Part shown: positions 18,636-26,518 of the stretch, piece after piece
Position numbering within the stretch: the stretch's first letter is position 1
Layout of the letters: each line of letters starts with the position of its first letter
Source: an uncultured Pseudomonadales bacterium
Lineage (GTDB): Bacteria > Pseudomonadota > Gammaproteobacteria > Pseudomonadales > Cellvibrionaceae
Assembly (NCBI GenBank): GCA_947494095.1
Contig: CANLTI010000004.1
Span: 1 to 64,000, forward strand
Direction of reading: 5' to 3'
Length of the DNA: 64,000 nt
Notes under the pieces: model-generated
The model's input: only the letters and a program-made list of their open reading frames with translations
What the model was told of the DNA's origin: nothing
Databases searched by the model: none
Made by a program: the position numbers and the translations under genes

Positions 18636-20270
18636 ATGAATAAAAAATTGATTTTAGCGAGTACTTTTTCATTGTTTGTCAGCGGCTGCGTTTCAGCGAG
18701 CAAACCGCCCACTAACTCCAGCCAGTCGAGCGCTACAGCCCCGAGTTCGCAGGCTGTTAGCTCGCAGGTGATAAATAGCTCTGTGTCTATCAGTAGTTCT
18801 GTGTCCATTAGTAGTTCTGCACCTATCAGTAGCGCGCCGGTTAACAGCTCGTCTTTAGTAGCCTCTAGCTCTAGTGTTGCCGTTATTGCGCAGCCGGTAT
18901 GGGCGATTAATGTGGGCGGCGATGCAGTGACGGTTGCTGGCATCGACTATGAAGCGGATGACTATTTTAATGGTGGTAAAGTCGGCTCGACCAATGAGCC
19001 TATTAGCGCGACCAATAGCGACGTGCTTTTTCAAAGCGAGCGCTTTGGTGAGTTTGGTTATCAGTTACAAGTCGATGATGGTGTGTATCGCATTGAATTA
19101 CACTTTGCCGAGCAATATTTTACTGATGCGCAAAAGCGTATTTTTAGTATGAATACAGAAGGCTATAAAGCGGTTGATCGCTTAGATCTCATCGCCACTG
19201 CTGGGCATGATACGGCCCATACGGTAGTGCAAGACGGCATACAAATTACGGATGGTGTTTTAAACATTGATGCGATCAGTAATACCGAAAATCCGACGTT
19301 AGCGGCTATTACGGTATGGCCTTCTAATGCGGCGGTAGTCAATGATTCGGTGAGCTCGACAAGCAGTTCAAGTGCTTCTAATAGCTCTGTGCCTGTGGGT
19401 AATTTTGACCCGCGTGGTCATGAAGGTCCACTGTTTGGCAATATGACCGAACAAGAGCGTATGGAGAAATATTTTCATACGGTAAAAGCCACAGGTACAA
19501 CACGTATTGAGGCGGAGCACTTTGCCACTCAGCGCTATGGTAATAATGATTATCGTGGTGCTCGCTGGTTTATGGTGCAAACCGATACATTTAGAGTTAA
19601 AGACCACCCAGAATTTGCCGATCGCTGCGCCATGGCTAAAAAAGAACTGGAAGAGCTGGCTAATAATAGTGTGAAATATGGCGGTCAAACGGTTAAACAA
19701 ATTATTGCTAATGGTTGGGGCGGTGGTCAGCTAAATACTTTTTTTGAGCCCAAAACAAGCGGTACTGGCCGTGAAGATGCCAAAGGGCTGGGTGTGACAG
19801 AAATGATAAAACGCTGGAAGTGTAACCCTATCGAAAATAACAGCGCCAATAACGGTTTTAATTATGACCAAGTTATTAATGCCGCTAGCGGCAATGCGGT
19901 ATTAAGTTTGTTGCCCGACATGCTCTATGACAACCACAATGAGGCGCCGCACGGTGGCAGTAACTGGGGTCCTAATAAAGACTTAGCCCCTAAAGTGTAC
20001 TACCGCGTTAATTTACCTAAAGCGGGTAAATATGAATTAAAAATACGTGCATTTCGTCATAATACCGACTCGGGCAGCGGGCATTACGGACATACCGCCG
20101 ATCCCGATATGCGCACTAACTTAGACGGCCGCGTTGATATTAGCGGTAAGAATAAATGGGCAACTATCACCCAAGTGATTGATGTTGCCGGTGCTGGCGA
20201 ACACTATATAACGTTGGCAGGCCGGGAAGATGGCTTTATTTATGATTACTTTGATATCTTAGCTAAGTAG
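18636..20270 (+). CDS. Lipoprotein with Ser linker, malectin domain and CBM-like C-terminus
   Basis: A 544-residue predicted lipoprotein. Lipobox FVSGC puts the lipidated Cys at 18. A poly-serine linker (about 19-86) leads to a malectin-type carbohydrate-binding domain (about 87-229: WAINVGGDAV, YFNGGKVG, RIELHFAEQYF, DGVLNIDAIS). A second short Ser linker is followed by a 270-residue C-terminal module that opens with TTRIEAEHFATQRYG and closes with ITLAGREDGFIYDYFDI. Those ends match the usual beginning and end of CBM6/CBM35-like folds, with a long unfamiliar insertion between. No glycoside hydrolase signature is seen. A role in binding polysaccharide at the cell surface is inferred. A terminator follows at 20364. 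The malectin part resembles the fragment in the decayed gene at 588-1647. Confidence 0.82.
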   Translation: MNKKLILASTFSLFVSGCVSASKPPTNSSQSSATAPSSQAVSSQVINSSVSISSSVSISSSAPISSAPVNSSSLVASSSSVAVIAQPVWAINVGGDAVTVAGIDYEADDYFNGGKVGSTNEPISATNSDVLFQSERFGEFGYQLQVDDGVYRIELHFAEQYFTDAQKRIFSMNTEGYKAVDRLDLIATAGHDTAHTVVQDGIQITDGVLNIDAISNTENPTLAAITVWPSNAAVVNDSVSSTSSSSASNSSVPVGNFDPRGHEGPLFGNMTEQERMEKYFHTVKATGTTRIEAEHFATQRYGNNDYRGARWFMVQTDTFRVKDHPEFADRCAMAKKELEELANNSVKYGGQTVKQIIANGWGGGQLNTFFEPKTSGTGREDAKGLGVTEMIKRWKCNPIENNSANNGFNYDQVINAASGNAVLSLLPDMLYDNHNEAPHGGSNWGPNKDLAPKVYYRVNLPKAGKYELKIRAFRHNTDSGSGHYGHTADPDMRTNLDGRVDISGKNKWATITQVIDVAGAGEHYITLAGREDGFIYDYFDILAK

Positions 20271-20363
20271 CTGTAACGGTATGCGCTACAGGTTCAGCAG
20301 CAAGCTTGAGCTGTAAAAACGCAGCCGCCATAAAGCTCGGTATGTATAGAGTCTTGTGCATGC

Positions 20364-20398
20364 ACACAAAAAGAGGGCTATAGGCTCTCTTTTTGTGT
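20364..20398. terminator. Bidirectional terminator between convergent genes
   Basis: ACACAAAAAGAG pairs perfectly with CTCTTTTTGTGT around an 11-base loop. It lies between the malectin lipoprotein (plus) and cytochrome b561 (minus), and the A and T tracts let it work both ways. Confidence 0.85.
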
Positions 20399-20432
20399 GT
20401 CTGAAGAGTGCTTTTCGCTGTTTTTGAGAGTT

Positions 20433-20978
20433 TTATTGATCTACTTTTGAGCCTAGCATACGTGCGATGGTACCGTCTTTATCAATAAATTGATGTTTTA
20501 TTGCGCCGAGAATATGCAGCACAATAAAAAGAATCAGTAGCTTGCTGCCAATGCCGTGAACGGCACCACCAATTTGCCCGAGTATGTCTACGGCTTCCAT
20601 TTTAGGAATCACTTGAATACCAAAAACGGCCAAACCATAGCCGCCACCGACAGTCATTAAAATACCAGATAAGGGCATAAATACCGTGCCCGTAATTAAT
20701 ACCCAGTGCGCGACTTTTGCCAGTGTCATTTGCCAGTTTGGGCCTTGGCTCAGCGGTTTAGGAAAGCCATTTTGTATGCGCCAATAAATGCGTATAACAG
20801 CTAATAATAGAATAATAGCGCCAAACGATTTATGTAACGCCATAAACTCACCTTTTTCAGGGCTGCGCGGAAGCTCTTCTAAATACAGCCCAAAAGCTAG
20901 CATGGCGATCATGCCAAGGGCAATTAGCCAGTGAAGGCTAATAGTGATGGGGCTAAATTGACTGGGTGTATCTTTCAT
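20433..20978 (-). CDS. Cytochrome b561 family protein
   Basis: A 181-residue inner-membrane di-haem cytochrome b with four transmembrane helices. Histidines in the helices (His16 in ISLHWL, His in ALHKSFGA, AHWVL and VLHILGAIKHQF) are the expected haem ligands. The family passes electrons from quinol, or to superoxide and other periplasmic acceptors. The highest similarity is to the small YceJ/CybB-type proteins rather than to hydrogenase or formate dehydrogenase subunits. No partner gene for a periplasmic YceI-like protein is adjacent. It is monocistronic, convergent with the malectin lipoprotein. Confidence 0.9.
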   Translation of the reverse strand: MKDTPSQFSPITISLHWLIALGMIAMLAFGLYLEELPRSPEKGEFMALHKSFGAIILLLAVIRIYWRIQNGFPKPLSQGPNWQMTLAKVAHWVLITGTVFMPLSGILMTVGGGYGLAVFGIQVIPKMEAVDILGQIGGAVHGIGSKLLILFIVLHILGAIKHQFIDKDGTIARMLGSKVDQ

Positions 20979-21174
20979 GGTGTTTCCTCTGTTTTTGTAG
21001 AGCGTTCATCGATACATTCGACGCTGCCATGGATTGACGTCTTGTAGCTTCTCAATGTTGTACCTTTTAAATGCAGTGTATTTAAGTACAGTATGTATTT
21101 AAGTGCAGAATGACATCAGTCTACTTGCTGAACATGATGGCTCCATGACACTCATCAACAATTGTATCAATAGG

Positions 21175-22503
21175 CTAAACTTTTGTTACAGGTGCAACAC
21201 TAAAAGCCTCGTTAAGTACTCGTACTTCACGCTGAGGGAAAGGTATTGAGAAACCATGCTCTTGTAGGGCTTCTAAAATCAATAGCAGTAGGTCGCCGCC
21301 TACACGGTTAGGGCCATCGTCTATTCCTTCCATCCAAAACTCTACAAACATATTAATCCCAGAATCACCAAAGCTGTCAATTTCACAATCGGGGCGCTCT
21401 TCGATGGGAAGCTCTTCGCCGCTGAGTACTTGTGGGTGGCTGGCTACAACGGCCTTAATAATATCGACGAGCCTGCGGATATCGGAGTTATAAGCAACGC
21501 TAAAGTCGACGCGATAGCGCTGCTTTTGGTTTTTGTGTGTCCAGTTAATAAACTTCTCGACGATAAATTTTTCATTAGGCACCACAATATCTTTGCCGTC
21601 GTAGGTTTCTAATGTAGTCGATCGCATGCTGAGCTCGCGTACAATGCCCGTACTGCCGTCGGCAAGCTCTACATAGTCGCCAATAGATACGGTGCGATCT
21701 AATAAAATAATAATGCCAGAAATAAAGTTAGAGGCGATCGCTTGCAAGCCAAAGCCTAGGCCAACACCGACCGCACCACCAAACACAGCCAGTGCCGTTA
21801 AGTTAATGCCCATAATTTGTAGCAATACAAGCGTAATTAACACAAAAATGCCAATTTCAAATAACTTAGCCGCGACCTCTTTAGTGCGTAAGTCTAGGTT
21901 TTTTTGACGGCGAATAATATTTTTACCTGTGGTATTCGATACGCGCCCTAGCCAAAACAGTAGCGAGCCAAAAATGGTGACGCGTACAATGCCATAAGCC
22001 GAAATGTTAATATTGCCGACAGTCATTGATATGGACTCTAAAACACTAATAAGCCCAGGCAGCACGCCGACCATATGTAAAAAGACCATCGGCATGCCCA
22101 GCCAGCGTAAAATATTGGCGATCACGGCACTGTTCACAAAGTTATTAATAAACGAGCTAAAAAGTAATAGCAGCGCTATTGTGAGTGCTGTTTGAACGAG
22201 CCAGCCTTGCTGTAAGGTAGCCGCTGTGACCTCTACTGATAACCGCAATAAACAAATCGCAATGAGTGGAAAAATAAAATTACCTAGCTTTGCAGCAAAT
22301 AGGCGCAAAGGATAAGCTTCGAGTGTAGGTAAGGGCTGGTTAAATAAACGGCTGCTTTTTTTAATGCGGCGGCCCAAAAAAAAGGCAGTCAGATATATCA
22401 CTAATACGATACTCAGCTGTACATATGTAGCCGATTGCGAGAGCGCGGTGATAGTATGCTCTTGGGCTGTCGTGAGCAAATTAGCGAGCTGGGGTTTTTC
22501 CAT
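21175..22503 (-). CDS. MscS-family mechanosensitive channel (larger paralogue)
   Basis: 442 residues. Four to five transmembrane helices precede the MscS core. The pore helix reads FGGAVGVGLGFGLQAIASNFISG, followed by ILLDRTVSIGDYVELADGSTG and the beta domain; the end is FSIPFPQREVRV. The extra N-terminal helices put it with the YnaI/YbdG-like or KefA-tail group rather than with canonical MscS. Function is release of solutes under tension, possibly with different gating threshold or ion preference. It is divergent from a DUF432-like gene and a third MscS gene, with only 92 bases between them, so expression may be coordinated. Confidence 0.9.
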   Translation of the reverse strand: MEKPQLANLLTTAQEHTITALSQSATYVQLSIVLVIYLTAFFLGRRIKKSSRLFNQPLPTLEAYPLRLFAAKLGNFIFPLIAICLLRLSVEVTAATLQQGWLVQTALTIALLLLFSSFINNFVNSAVIANILRWLGMPMVFLHMVGVLPGLISVLESISMTVGNINISAYGIVRVTIFGSLLFWLGRVSNTTGKNIIRRQKNLDLRTKEVAAKLFEIGIFVLITLVLLQIMGINLTALAVFGGAVGVGLGFGLQAIASNFISGIIILLDRTVSIGDYVELADGSTGIVRELSMRSTTLETYDGKDIVVPNEKFIVEKFINWTHKNQKQRYRVDFSVAYNSDIRRLVDIIKAVVASHPQVLSGEELPIEERPDCEIDSFGDSGINMFVEFWMEGIDDGPNRVGGDLLLLILEALQEHGFSIPFPQREVRVLNEAFSVAPVTKV

Positions 22504-22595
22504 GGTGGCCTCGAGAGCGCAAAATAATGTGTAAAGAATACACCTAAACGGCTTAGGCTAGGCATATAATTACCTCTATTTTACGGGAGATAACC

Positions 22596-23468
22596 GTGTT
22601 GCAAGCACAGTGGTGGGGCGATTTTAATGTGGTGCAAGGCCAAGCGCGCAGCTGGACCATCGGCGAGCGTGCGATTGTGATCGAGCGCAAAGCCTCTGAG
22701 TGGAATAGCTGGAATATAGAAACCCCCGAGGAAGTTTGGGAGCCACTTGTTTGTGGTGTTTTAGACACTCAAGCATTGCAGGGTGCGGCCCTAGAAGAGG
22801 CCGATACATTCGCTCATCAGGAGGGTTTGCTCGACAGTGCAAAATATTGTGATATTCGGCGCGTTCACCTGAAGTGCCTAATGCGCCACTTGCAAGCGCC
22901 CACCACCGGTGAGCTGCATATTGCGCCAGCACTGGCAGACCGCTCTATTGTTGTGCGTTTAAGTTCGCCAGTGCGTTTACTTGCCGGCGAGCAGGCGCGT
23001 ATTTATGTGAGTACGCCGCTATGGTTCCAGGCCTCTGCTATGCCGGGCCATTTAATGATGTTAGATACCCCTTTTTGGCAGCCTTCTGATTCGTGGTTTG
23101 GCGCTAATACACGCGATGGTGAATTCTGTTATGCCAAGTATACCGATGCACGATTACAACTTGATTTGCTCACGCCAAGAGCGCACCGCGCCATTACACC
23201 GATTTTGGTTAATAATAAGCGTGATGCCCCGCTCGATATTGAGCGGTTAAATATTCCTGTCCCTTTACTGAGTTTGTATAGTGATTGCAATCACCAGTTA
23301 TGGACCCAGCTATTAACTGTGACACGCGATGAAGGCGGCGAGCTTGCTGAATTGCTGTTAGCCAAGCAAGCGCCCGAAGAGGCAAAAGAGGCCACGCAGA
23401 TTGCGGAGCCGCGTATTAAAATCGAAAAGCACGCTTTTACCCGAGCGCTGAGTAGCTTATTTGCTTAG
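22596..23468 (+). CDS. DUF432-like protein next to MscS
   Basis: 290 residues, soluble and mostly beta-predicted, with no signal peptide. It resembles the DUF432 family (weakly recalled), with WSRS-type N-terminal strands (RSWTIGERAIVIERK), a central VRLSSPVRLLAGEQARIYVSTPLWF and a strongly hydrophilic C-terminal tail. Start is GTG at 22596 preceded by GGGAGA at good spacing. It lies 71 bases (17 to the upstream GTG) before an MscS-family gene on the same strand and divergent from another MscS gene, so a role linked to channel function or osmotic response is a guess from context only. Confidence 0.65.
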   Translation: MLQAQWWGDFNVVQGQARSWTIGERAIVIERKASEWNSWNIETPEEVWEPLVCGVLDTQALQGAALEEADTFAHQEGLLDSAKYCDIRRVHLKCLMRHLQAPTTGELHIAPALADRSIVVRLSSPVRLLAGEQARIYVSTPLWFQASAMPGHLMMLDTPFWQPSDSWFGANTRDGEFCYAKYTDARLQLDLLTPRAHRAITPILVNNKRDAPLDIERLNIPVPLLSLYSDCNHQLWTQLLTVTRDEGGELAELLLAKQAPEEAKEATQIAEPRIKIEKHAFTRALSSLFA

Positions 23469-23539
23469 CCGATGACAGTATTATCGTGTTACCGCTATAC
23501 ATCTATACTAAAGGGGTAAGCCCTGTTGATGAGTCTATT

Positions 23540-24376
23540 ATGGAAGAAGTTAAAAGCTTTTTAGTTTTTTTAGAGTCCTCTAAATTACTGCCAATTGCAC
23601 GTGCCATTTTATTGCTAATGGCGGGTTATTTTTTAGGCCGCTTGGTGAGTGCAACCGTGGTAAAAATCACCCATAAACACTTTACCGCTCACGGTCACCT
23701 TGTACTTAAGCGTGTAGTATTTTATGGCATATTTGTATTGTTTGGCATATCGGCATTGCGCCAGCTCGGCTTTGATTTGAGCGTGGTTTTAGGTGCGGCC
23801 GGTATTTTGACTGTCGCAATAGGTTTTGCTTCGCAAACTTCAGCCTCTAATGTGATTAGTGGCATCTTTTTGATGGCGGAGCGACCTTTTTCAATAGCGG
23901 ATGTTATTCGAGTTGGGGGGACAACAGGCGAGGTCATTTCTATTGATTGGCTGTCAGTTAAGTTGCGCACTTTTGATAATTTATTTGTGCGAATACCCAA
24001 TGAAACAATGATCAAGTCAGAGGTGACTACACTCACCAAATACCCTATTCGCCGAGCCGATTTAATGGTGGGTATTGCCTATAAAGAAGATATCGAAACA
24101 GTGCGTGAAATTTTATTGGCTATTGCCAATAAAAACCCATTATGCTTGGTTGAGCCGGCTCCTTTATTTATTGTGCAAGGTTTTGGTGCCTCTTCCATTG
24201 ATTTGCAGTTTTCGATTTGGGCCAAGCGCGAAAACTTTTTAACCCTTAAAAACAGTATGTACGAGGCGATTAAAAAAACGTTTGATGAAAACGGTATAGA
24301 AATCCCTTTCCCGCATTTAACACTGTATACCGGCTCAGAAACTAAAGATTTCCCTGTTGTTAATAAAACGCCTTAA
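23540..24376 (+). CDS. MscS-family mechanosensitive channel (third paralogue)
   Basis: 278 residues from ATG 23540. An in-frame GTG at 23486 would add 18 residues but has no good ribosome site. Two to three N-terminal helices end in the pore helix VVLGAAGILTVAIGFASQTS, with the unusual Gln-Thr-Ser instead of the LQGSL of MscS. AERPFSIADVIRVGGTTGEV begins the beta domain and the C-terminus is GIEIPFPHLTLYTG. It probably forms an operon with the upstream DUF432-like gene. Being the third MscS-type gene in 15 kb, it suggests specialised osmotic protection, as expected for a marine or estuarine organism. Confidence 0.88.
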   Translation: MEEVKSFLVFLESSKLLPIARAILLLMAGYFLGRLVSATVVKITHKHFTAHGHLVLKRVVFYGIFVLFGISALRQLGFDLSVVLGAAGILTVAIGFASQTSASNVISGIFLMAERPFSIADVIRVGGTTGEVISIDWLSVKLRTFDNLFVRIPNETMIKSEVTTLTKYPIRRADLMVGIAYKEDIETVREILLAIANKNPLCLVEPAPLFIVQGFGASSIDLQFSIWAKRENFLTLKNSMYEAIKKTFDENGIEIPFPHLTLYTGSETKDFPVVNKTP

Positions 24377-24382
24377 GGTGTA

Positions 24383-24798
24383 CTACTCACGAGTTTGGGC
24401 CATATTTTCGAGTAGTTCTTCGAGTAGTTCTTCGAGTAGTTTAGTGCGCTCCAGCATGACACCTATAAAAACAAAAAAGCGGCACAGCGATTAAGGTGGT
24501 TTTGGTATAAATACCCAATAAGCGCTCAGGAATAAACAATAAATCACCAAGGTTGAAGTGGCCAGTAATTATGCCGATAGCGGCAAACCATAAGCTGACA
24601 TCAGCCAAAGTAAAGGCCACCGGATAACCCAGCATTAATGCGGCACATACGCAGCCAAAAAGTAAAAAGGCTACCAACGAGATCGACCTACGCTTGTTGG
24701 TGGGATTTAAGTTGGATCACAATGGCGACTGTGATAAGCACCATGAATAAGGTCATCCAAGATACAGCGTGACCGAGTCTGCGGTTTAAAGTATTCAT
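24383..24798 (-). pseudogene. Remnant of TRAP transporter dctQ/dctM genes
   Basis: On the minus strand from ATG at 24798 the first residues are a DctQ-like small-permease start (MNTLNRRLGHAVSW followed by a hydrophobic helix). This stops after about 37 residues. It is followed directly by a DctM-like large-permease N-terminus (GYPVAFTLADVSLWFAAIG, LLGIYTKTTLIAVPLF). A one-base change at a T6 run breaks that frame; the next frame continues correctly as FVFIGVMLERTKLLEELLE and ends at TAG 24385-24383. Most of both genes is missing. A 12-bp tandem repeat (24407-24442) has expanded the LLEE segment. Confidence 0.75.
24407..24442. repeat. 12-bp tandem repeat in TRAP remnant
   Basis: Almost three copies of TTCGAGTAGTTC. 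The period of 12 keeps the reading frame and gives repeated Leu-Leu-Glu-Glu in the dctM remnant. Confidence 0.8.
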
Positions 24799-25035
24799 AG
24801 TATGACTGATGACTCGATATTGGCTCAGTAGGGGTGGCATGGCTTTCTCGTGTGGTTTAGTCGTAGATTATTGTTATCGTTTTGATCGTTATTATAACGG
24901 GTTGATCTATTACTGACCGATTAACTCACATTAAGTGGCTTATTGGTTGAGTCAGCGATGAAAAGCGGCTTAGCTATGCATGCATTAGTGTGGCGTTTTT
25001 AATCTAATTGTGTTCTAGATCAACTTTCCATAAAA

Positions 25036-25055
25036 CTGAAACAAAACTGTCACAT
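25036..25055 (+). promoter_or_regulatory. Pho box upstream of pstS
   Basis: CTGAAACAAAACTGTCACAT is close to the PhoB consensus of two 7-bp CTGTCAT-type repeats 11 bp apart. A -10 like TACGAT lies 8 bases downstream (25064-25069), the spacing expected when the Pho box replaces the -35 element. Activation by PhoB under phosphate starvation is inferred. Confidence 0.8.
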
Positions 25056-25136
25056 TTGGCGACTACGATGGAGCCACTTAAAAAGGTATTAGCCGAACGT
25101 TTTGTCGGCGACAATTTTATAAACGAGGGTTTAACT

Positions 25137-26177
25137 GTGAAAAAATTACTATTAGCGGCTGCGTGTGTAGCGGGTTTTTCTGTAGCGCCGCAGGCGTTTG
25201 CCAACCGTGATCACATCATGGTGGTGGGTTCTTCTACTGTGTTTCCGTTTTCTAAGGTTGTGGCTGAGCGTTTTGGTCGTAAAACTAACTTTAAGGCACC
25301 AAAAATTGAGCCAACCGGTACCGGTGGCGGCTTTAAAGAGTTTTGTAAAGGCGTTGGTGTTGCGTACCCCGACGTAGCGAATGCATCGCGACGTATTAAA
25401 GACAGCGAATATAAAGATTGTCAGGCTAACGGCGTAAAAGACATTGTTGAAGTATTGATTGGTTATGACGGTATCGTTTTGGCGAACTCGATCAAAACAA
25501 AACCTATGGCTTTAGGGCTTAAAGATATCTTCTTGGGTTTGGCTAAGTATGTTCCTAGCCCAGACGGCAAAGAAACCTTAGTAGAAAACCCTTACAAAAC
25601 ATGGAAAGACGTTAACCCAACCTTACCAGCGACCAAAATTGAAGTGCTTGGTCCACCGCCTACTTCAGGTACACGTGATGCCTTTGTTGAGCTAGCAATG
25701 GAAGGTGGTTGTAAAGAATTTGGCTGGATTAAAGCCATGAAGAAAACCGATAAAAATAAATACAAAGCATTGTGCCACGGTATTCGTGAAGATGGCGCGT
25801 ATGTAGAAGCCGGCGAAAATGACAACTTAATCGTACGTAAATTGAGCGAAAATGCGCAAGCATTGGGTATCTTTGGTTTTAGCTTCTTAGATCAAAACGC
25901 CGATAAAGTACAAGCGGCAAAAGTGGGTGGGCAAGCGCCTACTTTTGAAAGTATTTCGGATGGCAGCTATGTTGTTTCTCGCCCTTTATACTTTTATGTT
26001 AAAAAGGCACACGTTGGTGTGATTCCCGGTATTGAAGAGTTTTTGACTGAGTTTACTAACGACCGCGCTTGGGGCGACGAAGGCTACTTAACCGAAAAAG
26101 GGTTGATTCCTTTATCTGAAGCTGAGCGTGCTAAAGTCGGTGCAAGTGTTAAGAAGCTAGAATCTCTTTCACTGTAA
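25137..26177 (+). CDS. pstS: Phosphate ABC transporter substrate-binding protein PstS
   Basis: A 346-residue periplasmic phosphate-binding protein that delivers inorganic phosphate to PstCAB. The signal peptide spans residues 1-22 (ending APQAFA). The phosphate-loop motif VVGSSTVFPFSK and EPTGTGGGFKEFC follow, then the hinge PPTSGTRDAFVELAM, typical of the larger PstS class found in marine gammaproteobacteria rather than the E. coli type. I chose GTG 25137, since it begins the signal peptide and has GAGGG upstream; the longer frame to 25008 runs through the Pho box and promoter. It is followed by a 341-base gap and pstCAB-phoU. Confidence 0.94.
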   Translation: MKKLLLAAACVAGFSVAPQAFANRDHIMVVGSSTVFPFSKVVAERFGRKTNFKAPKIEPTGTGGGFKEFCKGVGVAYPDVANASRRIKDSEYKDCQANGVKDIVEVLIGYDGIVLANSIKTKPMALGLKDIFLGLAKYVPSPDGKETLVENPYKTWKDVNPTLPATKIEVLGPPPTSGTRDAFVELAMEGGCKEFGWIKAMKKTDKNKYKALCHGIREDGAYVEAGENDNLIVRKLSENAQALGIFGFSFLDQNADKVQAAKVGGQAPTFESISDGSYVVSRPLYFYVKKAHVGVIPGIEEFLTEFTNDRAWGDEGYLTEKGLIPLSEAERAKVGASVKKLESLSL

Positions 26178-26518
26178 ATCGAAAAACTATGCTAATGTTG
26201 CGCCCAAAATTTACCGCTGTATGACATTTTTGTTACAATCCACGGATTGGTCATCGACTGACCCGTGAATGTTGGCATAAACTTACAGGGATGGCGGTAA
26301 TGGCTGGTGACTCTTGAAAACGTATTTCGCGTAAATAACGTATTTAAGGCATAAATACTGGGGGCTTGGGTGATAAATGCTTAAACTTACCGTATACCTT
26401 ATTGTGCCTGAATGCCTTATCAAAGCTGTAATCGTCATCAAGCTGACATTATCATCCTCGAGAATAGCCCCTATGAATTACGGGCTATTTTTTTGCATTT
26501 AGGTTAGGTGTAACGACT
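26178..26518 (+). ncRNA. pstS-pstC leader / candidate small RNA
   Basis: 341 bases without a gene. A possible extended -10 promoter (TTTACC at 26210, 18 bases, then TGTTACAAT ending 26239) would start RNA near 26246, and a strong terminator ends at about 26490. This would give a transcript of about 245 bases. A hairpin CACG/GGTCA with TGACC/CGTG spans 26241-26267. Alternatives are a long pstS 3' UTR or an attenuated pstC leader. No known RNA family is recognised. Confidence 0.4.
26464..26493 (+). terminator. Intrinsic terminator just upstream of pstC
   Basis: Stem AATAGCCC / GGGCTATT with about a 10-base loop, followed directly by a run of T. It ends about 27 bases before the pstC start codon, so pstCAB transcription from pstS must read through it, which would lower permease relative to binding protein. 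Confidence 0.85.

Noticed and set aside
25008-25136. Longer N-terminus for PstS
   Set aside because: It would make the Pho box and -10 region coding; the signal peptide clearly begins at GTG 25137.
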